This document shows positions 13,201-13,827 of a stretch of DNA of 13,827 nt, piece after piece. The notes beneath the pieces are model-generated. The model was not told the origin of the DNA. It was given only the letters and a program-made list of their open reading frames with translations, and did no database searches. The stretch comes from Betaproteobacteria bacterium (GTDB lineage Bacteria > Pseudomonadota > Gammaproteobacteria > Burkholderiales > SG8-41). Position 1 is the stretch's first letter; the number at the start of each line of letters is the position of its first letter. The position numbers and the translations under genes are program-made. The stretch spans positions 1 to 13,827 of the forward strand of contig JAQGNC010000366.1 of assembly GCA_028292065.1 (NCBI GenBank). The letters run 5' to 3'.

Positions 13201-13827
13201 TTGTTTCTATCGTTCCTGAAATCGCTCGCCCCCAAACCGCGCCGACGCGCGCCGGAGGGGGCACCTGCGGTCGCCGCGAGCGCACCGCCGTCCACGCTTC
13301 GTTACGCCCGCGGCGGCCGGATCATCGCGTTGCTTTCGGCCAGCCAGGGCGATGCCCTGAAAGAAGGCATGCTCGAACTGCTGGCGCCGCTGCGGCCGCA
13401 CTGTAGCGAGGTCGTGATCATCGACGTACGCGAGCGGGGCTGGCAGCGCGCGCTCGAGGCGGCCAGCGCGGAACCGGTGTGGTTCGCGATGTCCCACTTC
13501 GGCGTCGGCGAGCTACACGAGGTGGGAAATGGCGCGGCGACGAGCCGCTGGGCGCAGGCAGGCATCCCTTTCGTCCGCATCTACGGTGATGTGCCCGCGT
13601 ATCTGCCCGCGCGGCACGTGCAGTATTTCGGCAATTCGGTAAATGTCTACGCGTATGCGGAGCACAGTGCCTTTTTCCTGCGGTGGCTCGGTCCGAAAGC
13701 GCCGAGCGTGTGGCTGCCTTTCTATCCGATCGATACGATCCCGCCTGGAGCGGTGGACGTGCAAGCCAAAGCAGCCGGCGTCATCGTATTTCCGAAGAAC
13801 GGCAACTCTCCAGAGCGCCTGAGGCAG
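13201..13827 (+). CDS. Unidentified protein, possibly glycosyltransferase-like (N-terminal part, runs off the window)
   Basis: The frame is open from 13138 (after TAA at 13135) to the window edge. TTG 13201 is the first start-type codon, giving at least 209 residues, with a purine-rich AGGCGAG before it. After a basic, low-complexity N-terminus (KPRRRAPEG, Ala/Pro-rich), an ordered domain begins at about residue 39: GGRIIALLSASQGDALKEGM, EVVIIDVRERGW, VWFAMSHFGVG, GIPFVRIYGDVPAYLP and WLPFYPIDTIPPGAVD. Alternating strands and helices with a late IVFPKNGNSPERL segment recall GT-B glycosyltransferases of the CgeB-like kind, but no diagnostic motif is seen. It could be a surface-polysaccharide or cell-envelope enzyme. 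Coding status is supported by the codon pattern; function is not known. Confidence 0.6.
   Translation, partial: MFLSFLKSLAPKPRRRAPEGAPAVAASAPPSTLRYARGGRIIALLSASQGDALKEGMLELLAPLRPHCSEVVIIDVRERGWQRALEAASAEPVWFAMSHFGVGELHEVGNGAATSRWAQAGIPFVRIYGDVPAYLPARHVQYFGNSVNVYAYAEHSAFFLRWLGPKAPSVWLPFYPIDTIPPGAVDVQAKAAGVIVFPKNGNSPERLRQ

Overview
The window looks like chromosomal accessory-metabolism DNA from a GC-rich betaproteobacterium, probably in or near Burkholderiales. The evidence is two periplasmic 'Bug' receptors of the tripartite tricarboxylate transporter (TTT) type, single-gene catabolic oxygenases beside them, strongly GC-biased codons, and several kinds of intergenic palindromic repeat. I see no tRNA, rRNA, CRISPR array, intact insertion sequence or phage gene. 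Assignment to an order is inference.

Left part (1-4303): the C-terminal end of a short-chain dehydrogenase; a short region with a 35-codon ORF and a hairpin; a Bug receptor on the minus strand, divergent from a salicylate-hydroxylase-like FAD monooxygenase; and a secreted PQQ-type sugar dehydrogenase that converges on the monooxygenase. The PQQ-type protein has Gln where the family's catalytic His is expected.

Middle part (4304-6980): about 560 bp of gene-poor DNA carrying two dispersed repeat types and possible gene debris. It is followed by a co-directional group: a RelE/HigB-like toxin, its HigA-like antitoxin (3-bp gap), and RtcA, the RNA 3'-phosphate cyclase (41 bp further on). A small exported protein of unknown function follows, flanked by a 14-bp direct repeat.

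Right part (6981-13827): a plus-strand run of a second Bug receptor, a zinc-dependent medium-chain alcohol dehydrogenase and a Rieske oxygenase. This reads as a small catabolic module (capture, oxidation, ring hydroxylation or O-demethylation) with no visible electron-transfer partner. It converges on a minus-strand leuC-leuD pair, whose small subunit and FeS motifs look like a secondary paralogue. A palindromic repeat lies between the Rieske gene and leuD. A larger nested inverted-repeat element sits between leuC and leuD. Divergent from leuC, a TTG-initiated gene of unclear, possibly glycosyltransferase-like, nature runs off the right edge.

I found no clearly new multi-gene system. The best leads are the toxin-antitoxin-rtcA arrangement, the His-less PQQ-type enzyme, the Bug/ADH/Rieske module next to a divergent leuCD, and the nested repeat inside the leuCD unit.
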